Shown here: positions 44,687 through 55,819 of the stretch, one piece after another | Layout of the letters: each line of letters begins with the position of its first letter | How positions within the stretch are numbered: position 1 is the first letter of the stretch | Assembly: GCA_009617715.1 (NCBI GenBank) | Contig: VTFK01000138.1 | Span: 372,001-436,000 of the forward strand | DNA from: Plectrocnemia conspersa | Lineage: Eukaryota > Arthropoda > Insecta > Trichoptera > Polycentropodidae | DNA length: 64,000 nt | Reading direction: 5' to 3' | Notes under the pieces: model-generated | What the model was told of the DNA's origin: nothing | Seen by the model: the letters and a program-made list of their open reading frames with translations, nothing else | The model's database searches: none | Program-made: the position numbers and the translations under genes

Positions 44687-46579
44687 CGTATAGCAAGAGC
44701 TTAACAATAACTTATATATTCTTATTATTACTTAAATTACAGCGCTTTTAATTTCTATACGAATATAAGTATTTTATAAATTGTGTATTAAATTAATTGT
44801 AAAATTAATTGTTTGTGAATTATTTTAATTTATAGCAACGCTATTGTATACTTTATTTTTTAAATACAATTTAAAATAAAATATAATTTTCCCTTCGCAT
44901 AACAAAAATATTTAGTGGAGTTGTTAAGACTAAAGATTGAGAATAAGTAACCTTTTTTATATATTTAAATAATATTTTTTATATCCATTTTTACGTACAT
45001 TAAATTTTTGAAACGAAAATATTTTGCTTTATAAAATCAGTGAACAAAGCATTGCGCGTCTGTTGTATTATTGTATGGGTGCGGTATAACAAGGAATTAT
45101 CTTAAAAGTTATATGCATTTAAATTAATACTTTATTCCATGAAATTAATTGCTTGTGCATTTATGTAAGGTTAATCTTAGGATTTCTTCGAAAAAGGGCT
45201 GTTGCAGTCGATGTTCACTGTTCTGATTATGCTCACTTGCTCGCACCTAATCTGTCAAACAGTAATGCACAAACGATTCGTTTTATGGAACAATTATTTT
45301 ATATATTGCTCATTTAATTTTTTTTTATATCTGAGTTAAACTAAATACTATTTAAAATAAATAAATAGAATTTTGATTATAAATACGAATCTGTAAAATA
45401 TAAAAAGAGAAACTGAAATTTAAAATCAATAGCTTATGGCATAAACTTGTTACTGGAATGAGTGGAAGGCCATCCGTTATTACCAATGAAATTGTTTTGA
45501 TCGAAGTCAAACGATGAACTTCATGATCAAAGATAATATGTGTTCAGGCTATTCTTTATCAACAGTTACTAATATATTGAAAATTCTGCGCACGTTGGGT
45601 GCCGAAAAAGAAAGCAGGCGGGAATAAAAAAACTCGTTTCCAAGCTCACCAAATGCATATTTTCTGATAAATAAATAAAATAAAATTAGATCATCGCTAA
45701 ATAAAATGTCCTAAAAATATTTTCTGGAATTTCTATAATATTGTGTAATTAAGGGCTAGAGTAGTGAAGTCCGTAAGCTGTGGGAACGATTCCCTAGCAG
45801 AGTCGAATTTTTATTTATAATAAAAAAAACATTATTATAAAATATTATAAATTTTATATAGTAGTTTTTTCTTCTATTGTAAATGTGGATTTATAAGTCA
45901 CACAACGAAAAAATAAATTATTATTACATGTGTATTAATTTTAATATTTTATATTAAAAATTCTAATATTATTTTAAATTAAAGATATCACGATACTCGA
46001 TACATAAACAAGTATTATATAGAATACAAGTTGTGTGTTGCTTAAATCTTAATGTTTTCGATGAGCACATAACGTGTTTATTTATGATGAATTTTTATTT
46101 TATTTTTATGCAAGGTGATAGGGAAAAATATGAGATCATCGTCGTGCAAACTCACTTGTAACATGATAAACTTGGTCATCTTTGCGATATCCAAGATTCT
46201 CGTGCTGAACAAACACCCAATAGTGCACCGTATCGCCCTCCGAGATCCTGGCATTTCTGTCTTCGAATATGAATCTGATGCCAGTCGCTTCCGTCACGTC
46301 TCCGTCGAACTGGCCGGTTTCTTTACCTTCCAAATTTGAGTTGACCTTAGCGTGAAAGCCAAACAACTTGATTCCGGGGAGAGCTGGAATTTTTGGTTAT
46401 TGTTTTATAATTTTATTTGACCTCACGATAATGAGCATTTTTTTCTGACCTGGTATCGACGCTCTGAATCCGAATGGTGTGTTGGCTTGAATCTGAACCT
46501 CTGGTATGACGAATTGACCGTCAGCAGATAAGAAGCTGGCCACGAAGGACGCCAAGAAAAATGCTGTTCGTGGCAACAT
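41065..46579 (-). CDS. Beta-1,3-glucan recognition protein (GNBP/betaGRP) copy 1, complete
   Basis: Eight exons on the - strand: 46579-46450, 46383-46156, 43964-43756, 43677-43538, 43379-43213, 43056-42802, 42731-42583 and 41253-41065, giving 488 residues. A hydrophobic signal peptide (starts [16 protein letters not shown]) precedes a CBM39 glucan-binding domain (about 22-120, with [23 protein letters not shown]). A Pro/Cys-containing linker follows, then a GH16-like domain. The enzyme motif G-E-I-D-I-x-E is here GVIRIAF (310-316), so the catalytic acids are replaced by Val311, Arg313 and Phe316. It should bind but not cleave glucan. Such proteins are secreted into haemolymph and trigger Toll or prophenoloxidase responses to fungi and Gram-positive bacteria. 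AATAAA signals on the - strand overlap 41039-41049, only 16 to 26 bases after the stop. Confidence 0.93.
41760..42060. other. GC-richer intronic segment, unidentified
   Basis: This part of the last intron of copy 1 is distinctly GC-richer (for example GGGCCGATGGTCCGTGTCC and CGTCCCGATGGACGACCGC, the latter a short palindrome). It is probably part of a mobile element but I cannot name it. Confidence 0.35.
42010..42292 (-). mobile_element. CAGTGGCGT-family MITE remains in copy 1 intron
   Basis: The segment carries AGATTCAAAACGTCAACCGC and CGGTTGATGACGGGCGACT. It ends GCATGTATGGACCGCACACCACTG at 42292 or nearby. The same words occur in the copies at 52191-52670 in the intron of the neighbouring paralog. 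The end is also flanked by the AT-rich word AAATATTTAATTTTTAGA shared with 52618-52640 in the opposite orientation. Ends starting CAGTGG suggest hAT-type MITEs. Confidence 0.6.
42303..42509. mobile_element. 207-bp MITE with long terminal inverted repeats
   Basis: The left arm TAGACCCCCCCAAC...GGGGACGTGCTATTTG (42303-42344) pairs with the right arm CAAATATCACGTCCCC...GGGGGTCTA (about 42468-42509) with few mismatches. TIRs are about 42 bp. It lies directly beside the CAGTGGCGT-family remnant, in the same intron. Confidence 0.75.
44521..44700. repeat. hAT-like end, poly-G run and long (TA)n microsatellite
   Basis: CAGTGGCGTAGCTATGAG at about 44520 begins a hAT-type terminus. A run of about 14 G follows at 44537-44550. 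A (TA)n tract of over 50 bases spans about 44629-44683. All are within the large intron of copy 1. Open frames through the TA tract are artefacts. Confidence 0.6.
45440..45660 (+). pseudogene. Mariner-like transposase fragment (second family)
   Basis: Broken frames give [13 protein letters not shown] and, further on, KFCARWVPK. The second word is highly characteristic of mariner-like transposases ([13 protein letters not shown]). Frameshifts separate them. The fragment sits in the copy 1 intron. Confidence 0.6.
45757..45835 (+). repeat. Degenerate tRNA-derived SINE fragment
   Basis: GTAGTGAAGTCCGTAAGC and a B-box-like GGAACGATTCCC are followed by GAATTTTTATTTATAA. The last word also follows the B-box region of the SINE at 36612, so both belong to one family. 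Confidence 0.45.
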
Positions 46580-49129
46580 TTTTGGAGAGTATCAAATCGA
46601 CTAGTTACTGGTTGGTATCTTAACCACTACTAATGGATGATTCCGCGATGACCTCTTCCACGCTTCTCAATCGTGTTATGTTTTTTTATATTATTTACAT
46701 TGTATAATACAATTTGGACATAATATTTAAGTATAACTTTAAGACTAATATATTTATTATTACAATATTAGCGATTATTTTTTTTAACATCGTATACAAC
46801 AATAATTTCCTGCAGTTGTTAAAAAAATGTACAAATCGATACACATTAAATATATTTGAATTTATGATAATATTAATCACTCTGACAGAAAAAAAAACAA
46901 TAGAAACACATTACAATTAATTTATTATATTTTATATATTGTAGTTCGGATTATTGTGGTAAAATATTATTAATATGTATAATACAAACAAAATAGTTAA
47001 TATACAAAGCTTTGTGTACAACGCATTAGGGTTCAAATTGCGAATCTGGCGGAACATAATATAGACCAGTGCTCGCCAATCTTTGGGACCCCACGAATCA
47101 CTAAACTCAAAAAATTGAGTCCAACAGACAACTACCATGATATACTTATCTTAACGTATACGCAAAGTCCTATTATCTGCGTCTGCGTCCGAATGATTCA
47201 GTTGTCTGCAAACCGGGTTGAACTCTGGATTATGGACATCGAGCCGGATCAACGTTGACGTGAAGAGGGAAGCGGCTGCTTTTTAGATCTTGTTTGTTGA
47301 TGATCACCGCACTTTTTTATTTGAGTTAGTTCTAGCCCTCGTGTGTATGAATAGCTTAAGTCTATGATTTTGATGTGCTGTCGGAAGCAAGTCTCAAATG
47401 ATAGTTTTTAGTTTGGGCGCTGTGTATCCGATTTTATACACTTGACCAACCTAAGGGAGGTGTATTGCTCACTCTATCTTTGCTGCCACGACCAATTACA
47501 ACGAGCTAGAAGTGTAATTAGATTAGCTTGTTCACTTATTGGACTTTTAAGACTGTTGCGTTGAAGTTTAAACAGGTTGCAACATGTCATCTGAGCAAAT
47601 TAGAGACGGCTGTTAAATATTTTGAACAAGTATGAATTATTGCAATTAGACAACCAGTTTGCAGAAAGTCTCGCATAACTATTGTGATGCTCTTAGTTTA
47701 TTCCGACTATTGTCATGTACGGTCCACACTGGCCGGCATAAAAAAATGATAAGTGGATTAATGGCGTAAGAAGTTTTATTTTACTGTCATTGCGTCACTT
47801 TCAATAAAAGCTTTAAAACTGCTCTGTTTTGTATTTGCTTATGTACACTGATGGACTTATAGGTATTCCCTGTGAACCCCATAATTTATTTAAAAAAATA
47901 ATTTACAAGTTTCAAATGTTTATATATAATCATCGTCGGAAAATAGGTCTTTCGGGTTCTTAGGATCGAGGGGTGTGACTTCGCAGCTATAAATAGACGC
48001 TAGAAAGCTGATAATAATTTATTTAGTATTACATTGTATATCGAAACAAACTATTGAAGTGTGTTGCTTTTCTCCAAGCACTGGTGGAAAGGCTGGCGAA
48101 TAAATTATGTTCTCGGGATGATCCTCTGAGATCTCTTGTTGTTCGTGGTCGTGACCGATTGTCTATGTGTCTCTCGTATGCTGCTCTGCAGTCTGCCCCG
48201 TGGTGTCCCCCATTTCTCTTGGAGACCGGTCTTTTGTATCGTAGGTTGGGAAGGTCTCCAGTGAAAAACAATCAACCAATTGTTGCGTTCGTATATTAAA
48301 CCAACGAAATATGTCTACGCCTTTAAAGTGATGGACATTTTCGAATGTCCGTCAAGTATATTTTCTTGTGTTCTTCTTGTGAATATCCATTAAGTACATT
48401 TTCGATTGATCAGCCCTCTTATGTTAGAAACAATTATATTTTACTACTTTTTTGTATTAGTATGTTTTAATAATTTATTTTAACACTTTTCTATTATTAA
48501 ATACCATTAATTTATTTTGTATATTATTCGGCTTTTGTGAATTTATTTTGTACCCTTTAATTTATTGGTATCATTTAAATTAAAAAATAATATTTTTTTC
48601 TTTATTGTTTCTTCAGTTATATATGTAAATATATAACTATCTGGGGTACTCAAAACAGTGAAAGGTCGACCGCCGTACAAGTACGGCGATACTCCTCAAA
48701 GGGTTAAGTGATTTAAGACCCGGGCCATTTCTGCTCGCCTATATCAATTTGCGCCAAAGCTGCCACCGTCAATAAACGTCTTAAAAAAGATTTTTGCGAT
48801 GAAGTTTTACTACTTTATGACCTATCGGTCATTCAATATTATTAGGGTTGAAAGTGTATTTTTGGACATTTTTTATCAAAGACAAAGTGTGAACTAAATT
48901 CGTGCATTATGAATATTTTGCCATTTTCAAAACTTGCTCTGTGATCATTTGCCGCTCATAGGCAACTGCCTATTTTCTGATTACACTTACACTTGTAATG
49001 GGATAATATTGAATAAGAAATTAATACTTTAAAATTATCATTATTTTTATTACGTACCTACACATTTATTGTCAATATAATCTCTTAAAAGTACCGAGTA
49101 AATTTATGGAATTAAGTTGTCTTAGAATT
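46580..49129. other. Intergenic DNA between the two glucan-binding genes
   Basis: This holds the promoter of copy 1. A hAT-like end CAGTGCTCGCCAATCTTTGG lies at about 47072. GC-richer patches lie at 47180-47300 and 48050-48290, the latter preceded by a TATA-like TATAAATAGACG at about 47989. They may be parts of an LTR-type element, but I see no protein motif or terminal repeats to support that. Confidence 0.3.
48671..48695. repeat. Palindrome next to TTAA
   Basis: CGCCGTAC-AA-GTACGGCG (48671-48688) is a perfect 8-bp stem. It is followed by GATACTCCTCAAAGGGTTAA. Read from the other side, TTAACCCTTTG resembles a piggyBac-like terminus. No matching opposite end was found. Confidence 0.4.
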
Positions 49130-52100
49130 TTATACAGCTGTTACTTTAATATAATCTATGATCAGTTTACTTTCTTCCGTCCAAGTACGGTTCCATTGCT
49201 CCATTGCTCTATAAAACTCCATCTTTCGCTTTGTGCCATTATTACCCCATGGTTTCTGGACCTCGTGAAATTCTGTGTCGCCCCCGACTGCTAATCCAAT
49301 GGAAAGATAAAACTGAAAGAAAAAAAATCTTCAGTACTATGACTCGAGATATAATTGTTATATTTGGAGAACCTTTTCGTTAAACGGCGACATGTCTTTT
49401 TTATTACTCCACTCGGTATACGGACAATTAGAGTCATATTTATTTTCGTAAGTAATCGAGGTTCCATACTTAACACCATCGACCAATAGTTCGATTTTAT
49501 CTGAAATTTAAAATATATAACATATACATTTAAAAAATCAATTTGATCTTAAGCAGAAAACTTGTAAATTGTAACTGTAATTTGACGGAGAGTTATATCG
49601 CCATTTTTCTTGTAATATACTTTGTAAAATTAAATTTAATGTCGCGGCAAAATCAATATTTTTTAAACCTTGATTGTAATTACTCGAATCGATCATACGA
49701 ATATCAAACGCAAATAAAATCCAAAGTTTAAGTATAATTAGTGAGTATAAAAAATACCGTTATCGCGTCTGTCTCAGTACAAAAATGGACAATAATAACG
49801 TGTCACGAAAAAATGACAACCGACATAATGTTAACGCGACATAATGTTATTTAATTAATAACAATTTAATATTGTAGTCTATTATAATAAATGCATATGT
49901 TTTATTATAATAAATAATATGTATTCTATAATATTATAAAATAGTATATTTACAAGATAGACGTATTGTTTAATTTCGAAACGAGTGAAATTTTTTTTGA
50001 AAAAAACAGGTAAATATTAAGAAATCCAGAACATATAACCCAAACAAAAATAAACAACTACTATTTATGCAAGTCAGATTTTCAGAGACTAGCTTATCAA
50101 TTCTGTTCGATGTTCGAAGACGACACATTTTTTAATTAATCGCATTTTTTAGTAAATAAGAATATTTTGATTTGTGTTTATCAAATATCATTATTATTTT
50201 TTTTGTTGTTGTTAAACTAGCACATATTTACCAAAACTTCTTGAATACAAATATAGAAGGCCTCAGCTCACGAAATGATTTCTTTATAACAAAAAACAAG
50301 CCCTTGGAATGTTGTACTTTTGATCGAATGTTTGACAATTCATGTTTTAAAGACGAGTTACAAGCTAGGATATCTAGCTTGTAACTCGTCTAACTACGTA
50401 CTAATAAACGTACTAAATCGAAAAATAATCTTTTTTGTTGGCTTTGTATTATTTTTTCGAAACAGATAAAAGTGTGTGGAATAGCATTAGTTTTTTCAAA
50501 GAGTATTAGGTGTTTTTAAATTTATAGTATTAAAAATCTACAATTCATTTTTTTTGGTTAATATAAAAAGTAGGTTAAGTATTATTTGTATCGCTTTATT
50601 TAAATTACTTCGAGTTTAGTTCTATATTACTAGTGTTACTCTACACCGAGCAAGCGTTTGTTAACACTGATCTAATTAGCTGTTTATATAGTATATTTTT
50701 TTCTTGTTATTGACATGTGTGATATACGAAACATGAAAGAAAATGGTTTTAAAACGCTTTAGCTTTCCGTGACCACCGAAAAGATAATTATTCTGAAATT
50801 TTTTTTGAGCCAAGTTCAATTACTTGCAGTTTACGATTCCATTATGAAACAAATATTAGATGAGCCGTCTGGTTTGATAAAATATTTTAATCCGAAAATT
50901 CAAAATTAAATAATACATTGCCTAAAAAATAAAAAGGACCATGACTACATTTAATTTCGTGTTTATTTGGGTTCTTTTATGCTTCTACTACACTCTCTGG
51001 AAGTTGTCCGAACCGAAGCTACAACTGAAGTCGGCCGAGATCTACGACTTCGAGTAAGCGCCCACACTGTCGCAGATTTCATATGCCCGCGCGCTTTGCG
51101 ACGTGCATGACGATCGGACAAAAATCAGAAATTTCGGAAATTATCATAATGTTATATAATTTATGTAGTCCAGGGAATTTCTTTTCACATTAATAAGGAG
51201 CTCTAAACGAGTCTTATCCCGATTCAATTGCCAGAACCCCTTGCTAAAGTTAACATTAAATTACGAAATACCTTGTTTGGTGAAATTTTTATGAAATTGT
51301 GCATTAGAAACTACCGGTATACCGATATTGAATATTAAAATACCGAAAAAATTAAGAAAACCGTTTCTAAACTTGATGAATTTTGTAATTTAACAGTACG
51401 AAATAAATCATGTGTAATTATTTACCTTTTGACCATTTTAGACTATATTTGTGAAAATTGTCTCCCCAACTACCAGATGCTTTTTTCTTTACAACGACAC
51501 CGGAACGTGGACATACTTCTGGATGATTGAGAACAACGCCGCCGTATAATTCAGAATTTCCTAACATTTCTGACCCTTCATTTGTATTTCCTCGGGCCAT
51601 AGCGATTCTTATCTCGCCAGAACCGTATATTTGTGGACCATACGCTTCGTGCACAGGTTTTAAATAAATTTCTGAAACAATATATATGAGAATGAATTAA
51701 ATATAAAAATGTGATGATAAAAAGAAAAATATATCTGCAAAAAACTCACGCGGATAAATCCAATCTCCCTTTGGCAATTTAGCTCTAATTTCAACTTCAC
51801 CATATTTAAAACTGAATTTTTCTTTTGTGGTGATTTTACCAGAAATAAAGGGGGGTAAAATGTCCGTACCTGTTCTAGCGGTTACCTTACAACGATCGCT
51901 GGTACACCTTAAAGTTAAAAAATATAGATAATATAAAAGAAATATTAAAAATAAAAAAGTTTATTTTAAGCAATTTTACGAGTTTACCCGTCAAGATTCA
52001 ATTCCCCCGTCTGTAAATCTCTCTCTAGTCGTTGGAGAGAAATTACAAATGAATTATTTTCAAATGAAATTGCCGATTCTTGGTAAAATACGAATTCCTT

Positions 52101-53704
52101 TTCCTACATAATTAAGGTGATAAAAATTAAGAAATTACACATGAAAAATTGTATCAATACATATATTATAAATAAGTTCTATAAATATATCAGTGGCGTG
52201 TCGTCCATACATGCGGTAGATTCAAAACGTCAACCCGCACGCACGGTTGATCGACTATAAACACGAGCACGTGTAACGGCTGAGTCGCTCGCCATCAACC
52301 GTACATGCGGTTGACGTTTTGAATCTACGCCACTGATATATATGTACATATCAGTGGCGTGCCGTCCATAGATGCGGTAGATTCAAAACGCCACCAGCAT
52401 GAACGGTTGATGGCGAGCGACTCAGCCGATCACGTAATCGTGTTGATATTCGTTCGTGTTTATAGTCGATCAACCGTGCATGCTGGTGGCGTTTTGAATC
52501 GACCGCATATATGGACGGCATATATGGTACATATATATATATGCATATGTATATCAGTGGCGTGCGGTCCATACATGCGATAGATGCGTCGCATGCCTTG
52601 GGATTGTAATACGAATCTAAAAATTAAATATTTTCATCATTTATTCATTCAATAAAATAATTAAGATCTTACTTTTCACGATTCAAGCTATATTTCTATC
52701 ATATGTTATGCAAATAGATACCGGAGGTCGATTTACCAATGCTATGCTACTTTATTTTTTTTCTATATGCGATAAACGCCTGTGCTCGCCGCGTACAATC
52801 GTTTTCGTTCGACAACAGAGAAAATGGTTATTAGATCCTTACTTCTTTCGATGCAAGGGAAATTTCTGTATTCCATTTCTCCTTATCAATATGGCCTGCA
52901 TTGAAGTTATCTTCGAATATCACTTTACCTGTGCAAGTTTGATTAACATTATCGTATTTCGTCTCCGAGTATTTATTGCATTTTATTTCAGGCACGCCTG
53001 TTCTGTTCCAAGAGGCATCGAAATCGCTAAATGCTAAAAACAAAGTTTATTTTAATTTTGATGATGTAATATTTTATTTATTTGAATTAAATATACCTAA
53101 TACTCTTGTATTTAACTCGGTTTTCATATAACCATAGTTTTTATGCCGAACCAGTACATAATATTCTATCCTATCACCCAGCCCCAAAATTATATTATTA
53201 TTTTCGTAAGTATACCGGCCGTTATCTTCTCTACCGTTTCCTTGAAAACACTCTTGACCCCTAACAAGGCCAGATATTGTGAAATTTTTCACATCATTGT
53301 CAGCTGAAATAAATTACGTTTATTAATAATCAATAAAAATTAATACAATTGTCGTGAAGATTTCACATAAATATCAATAAATAAATGTAAATCCAAATTA
53401 AATAAATATATATTGTCTGAGTTTTACAAAATATTTTAATTGTTAATTATCTGTAATACTTAAAAATAAATAGTTTTAATATAATAATATATGTTCAGTT
53501 CAATTGCTAAGCAATAATACTATACGTTAAATTATGTATTGAATGATATATTTATTTAAATTTAAATTGAGTTAACTTACATATAATACTAGCTTTAAAT
53601 CCGATTCCTTTAAAAAATATAAAATCCACTTGGGGCACTTCATATGAACTAATAGTTACAATAAAATATACTAAATAAAAATAAATATGTAGGAGATAAA
53701 GCAT
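49130..53704 (-). CDS. Beta-1,3-glucan recognition protein (GNBP/betaGRP) copy 2, complete
   Basis: Eight exons on the - strand: 53704-53581, 53303-53097, 53033-52843, 52103-51988, 51907-51750, 51671-51426, 49500-49373 and 49312-49130, giving 450 residues. A signal peptide (starts [16 protein letters not shown]) precedes a diverged CBM39 domain ([13 protein letters not shown]). A GH16-like domain follows ([26 protein letters not shown]). Its active-site region reads GEIRIAM (284-290). The first Glu is kept (Glu285), but Arg287 and Met290 replace the other two acids, so hydrolysis is unlikely. Exon number and intron phases match copy 1 throughout, showing an old tandem duplication. Intergenic distance is about 2.5 kb in the same orientation. 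The protein is shorter mainly in the linker and CBM39. Confidence 0.92.
50351..50391. repeat. Perfect 18-bp-stem hairpin in copy 2 intron
   Basis: AGACGAGTTACAAGCTAG (50351-50368) is exactly complementary to 50374-50391 with a 5-base loop. A stem this long with no mismatch is unlikely by chance. No related copy was seen in the window. Confidence 0.7.
51300..51365. repeat. Fragment with ACCGGTAT-type words
   Basis: ACTACCGGTATACCGATATTG and AATACCGAAAAAATT resemble the subterminal repeats of the hAT element at 3006-4218. Only a fragment is present. Confidence 0.35.
52191..52335. mobile_element. 145-bp hAT-type MITE (CAGTGGCGT family), complete copy
   Basis: It begins CAGTGGCGTGTCG and ends ACGCCACTG, flanked on both sides by ATATAT. 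Inside, the two halves are inverted: GATTCAAAACGTCAACC and GGTTGACGTTTTGAATC. It lies in the intron between exons 51988-52103 and 52843-53033 of copy 2. Confidence 0.75.
52352..52670. mobile_element. Further CAGTGGCGT-family MITE copies
   Basis: A second copy starts at 52352 (CAGTGGCGTGCCGTCC) and runs to about 52530, with GATTCAAAACGCCACCAGC and its reverse complement inside. A third end starts at about 52557 (CAGTGGCGTGCGGTCC). It continues through CGTCGCATGCCTTGGG to AAATATTTTCATCATTTA, the same tail as in the copy 1 intron. Confidence 0.65.
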
Positions 53705-54650
53705 GACTCGTCTTGTTAGAGCAAAATATTAAAATGATATGAAGAAAATGATTTGAGATAATAAAAAATATATTATTTCTGTAGCCCTGACCTCAAGTTG
53801 ATAACTTAATTGTTAGGTTATTCGTATCGCGTTTGGTTTCAAAGTATAAATATAAAAAAAATTAGTTTATTTATTATAATCGCAATACGTTAAAGACAAA
53901 AAAAAAACAATAATTGAAAAAATATAGCATAATATAAAATATAATAATTGAAAAAGCCAGAGTAGTTTGCGCCTGGGGACGAAAATGTTATTTGGAGCCC
54001 AACCCCCTATTTTAATTTGTATTTTTATAATTTTCGAATACGTCTTTAGCGGTGTGTTGGTGACGGGTGGCAATGAGACACAGATTGAGCCGCTGCAGTA
54101 ATATTTATTTAAGGTTACAGTGATTACATTACAAAAATGGGGCGGACGCGCGACGGCACACGTCCGAACCCTTACAGGCTTGCCGGTCGAGAGAGCGAAA
54201 ACCGTCACAACAATGCTACTTTTGCGCCGACCAGTTTTGGCCATAACAAATCTATATTGGCCCCCATACGTCCGTTATTAGAACATTTCTTAAATGTTAT
54301 TGACATAAATTTTCACGGCAGCAAAATTCGAATATGTTGTTAAAAATTTCGAACAGCAAATACATTATTGATATCAAGGCAAATCATAGATAAAAAAGAA
54401 ACACAAACAAACGTAATGAATTATATCAAATATAGTTACCAAACATTATCCGTAACCACTGGAAATTTGGGAAGTCTTTAAGTAGATGGAAGAAATGGTA
54501 ATTAAATTAAACAAAAATCCACTTAAAAATTCCAGCAAAGTAAATAACACATAATAGCAAAACACAAATAAGCAAATATGACAAGACAAATGAAACAAGT
54601 AACGAATTTAAAAAAAAATAACATAAAAAATGAATATATGGTTTATTAAA
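53705..54650. other. Intergenic DNA with a GC-rich patch
   Basis: This is upstream of copy 2. A GC-rich patch at about 54050-54250 (GGGGCGGACGCGCGACGGC) stands out. It could be part of the adjacent hAT element or another transposon. No host gene was recognised. Confidence 0.3.
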
Positions 54651-54651
54651 G

Positions 54652-55384
54652 TTTTTTCTGATTTTGACGATCCAAACTGATCAATCACATAATAGAAATC
54701 ATTTTTTTCTAATGTTAATCTTTCAATGCTAAGAAGAGTTATATTACTAATACGATCTTGTCCCTCTCGAGCTCGCAAATACGTCAAAATATACTTTTTG
54801 TATGAAGTGAAATGGGAAGATTCGTTAATACATCATCTGCATATGACACAATAAAATACTTCATTACGTGTAGTAAGCAGAAGTTTAAGGTTTTCGATTT
54901 GTGTGAAAAATTTGTTTCCATCGTGTCGTAGAAATTGCCAAAATTTATGCAATTTTGACATAGTTTATTTTCACCTGTTTTTGAAAGAAGAGTTTTAGTT
55001 TTGAATATTGTGTTGATATTTCTCGTTGCAATCAGTCAAGTACGTTTTTCATAATGCGAATAATTTCTTTCTCTACTGAAATTTCTGCATCAATTAATGT
55101 TTCTCCTGGCAACCTTCTACGTGGTATAATTGTATTTTCTATGCGTTTTATTTCTGATATTTTAACAGAATTTTGCCGTAAATCAATGCGGAGTTTAAAG
55201 CAATTCTAATTCCAGAAATTAAATATCAGTTGCTGCTTCTGTGAAATTGATTTTTCCTAGAAATAAAATGAGTTTTAATGTCAGTATCTTCATGGCGAAT
55301 AGGCTTTTAACTGTGTAATATATTTTTTGAATATGGATTATTACCAAGTTGGTTTTGCTTTCAATTTACGCTACGGCCCTGCTT
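54652..55384 (-). pseudogene. Decayed hAT transposase with C-terminal dimerisation domain
   Basis: On the - strand a clean piece (about 54812-54650) reads LTYLRAREGQDRISN followed by ITLLSIERLTLEKNDF, the conserved end of the hAT dimerisation domain (LRS.MGQDRLSNLALLSIE). Upstream in the same direction are IIPRRRLPGETLIDAEISVE and KEIIRIMKNVLD (about 55170-55040), another typical hAT segment. Stops and frameshifts interrupt it. A terminus CAGGGCCGTAGCG (- strand) lies at about 55384, a common hAT end, and probably marks the 5' end of the element. The partner end near 53980-54010 is uncertain. Confidence 0.75.
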
Positions 55385-55589
55385 CTGTGTGCTGCCAGTT
55401 GTAGTATTTTAGCAAGAAAGGGTCTTATTTTTTGTCTATATTATGTTTATGAGTAAGGTCACACAGTACAAAATTATTTGTCAAATTAAATCAATTCTTT
55501 ATTTCTATCGAGTATGATAAGTGTAGCCATAATTGTGACCGGCTGTTGTGAGACTATGTGCTATAAGAAGGTATTGGTAAGTGCACTGA

Positions 55590-55665
55590 AATCGGACGCT
55601 GGCAACACCGTCGGTATTTCCAATTGGGGTCCGACGGAGAGCGACGTCGTGCTTCCATCGTCAAG
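55590..55665 (+). other. Possible 5' noncoding exon of the Lifeguard gene
   Basis: A GC-rich stretch ends TCGTCAAG|GTCAGT, a good donor, about 2.3 kb before the first coding exon, which itself has an upstream AG acceptor at 57970. A noncoding leader exon is therefore plausible but unproven. Confidence 0.3.
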
Positions 55666-55819
55666 GTCAGTTGCGCCCCTTTGGGTCTCTGTACATTTCT
55701 ACCTATATCTATACCTACCCCTCCTTCGCCCTATCCTCTGCCGCATTCGTCCTCCTCGCACGTCCGTGTCTTACGTCGAAGACAAGCACGCCAATGACTC
55801 ATTCTCACTTTGACACTTA

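Noticed and set aside
44448..44751. Open frames on both strands reading poly-Ile/Tyr
   Set aside because: They are translations of the (TA)n microsatellite and poly-G run.
47980..48330. LTR retrotransposon suggested by a TATA-like box and GC-richer body
   Set aside because: No terminal repeat pair, primer-binding site or gag/pol motif could be found.
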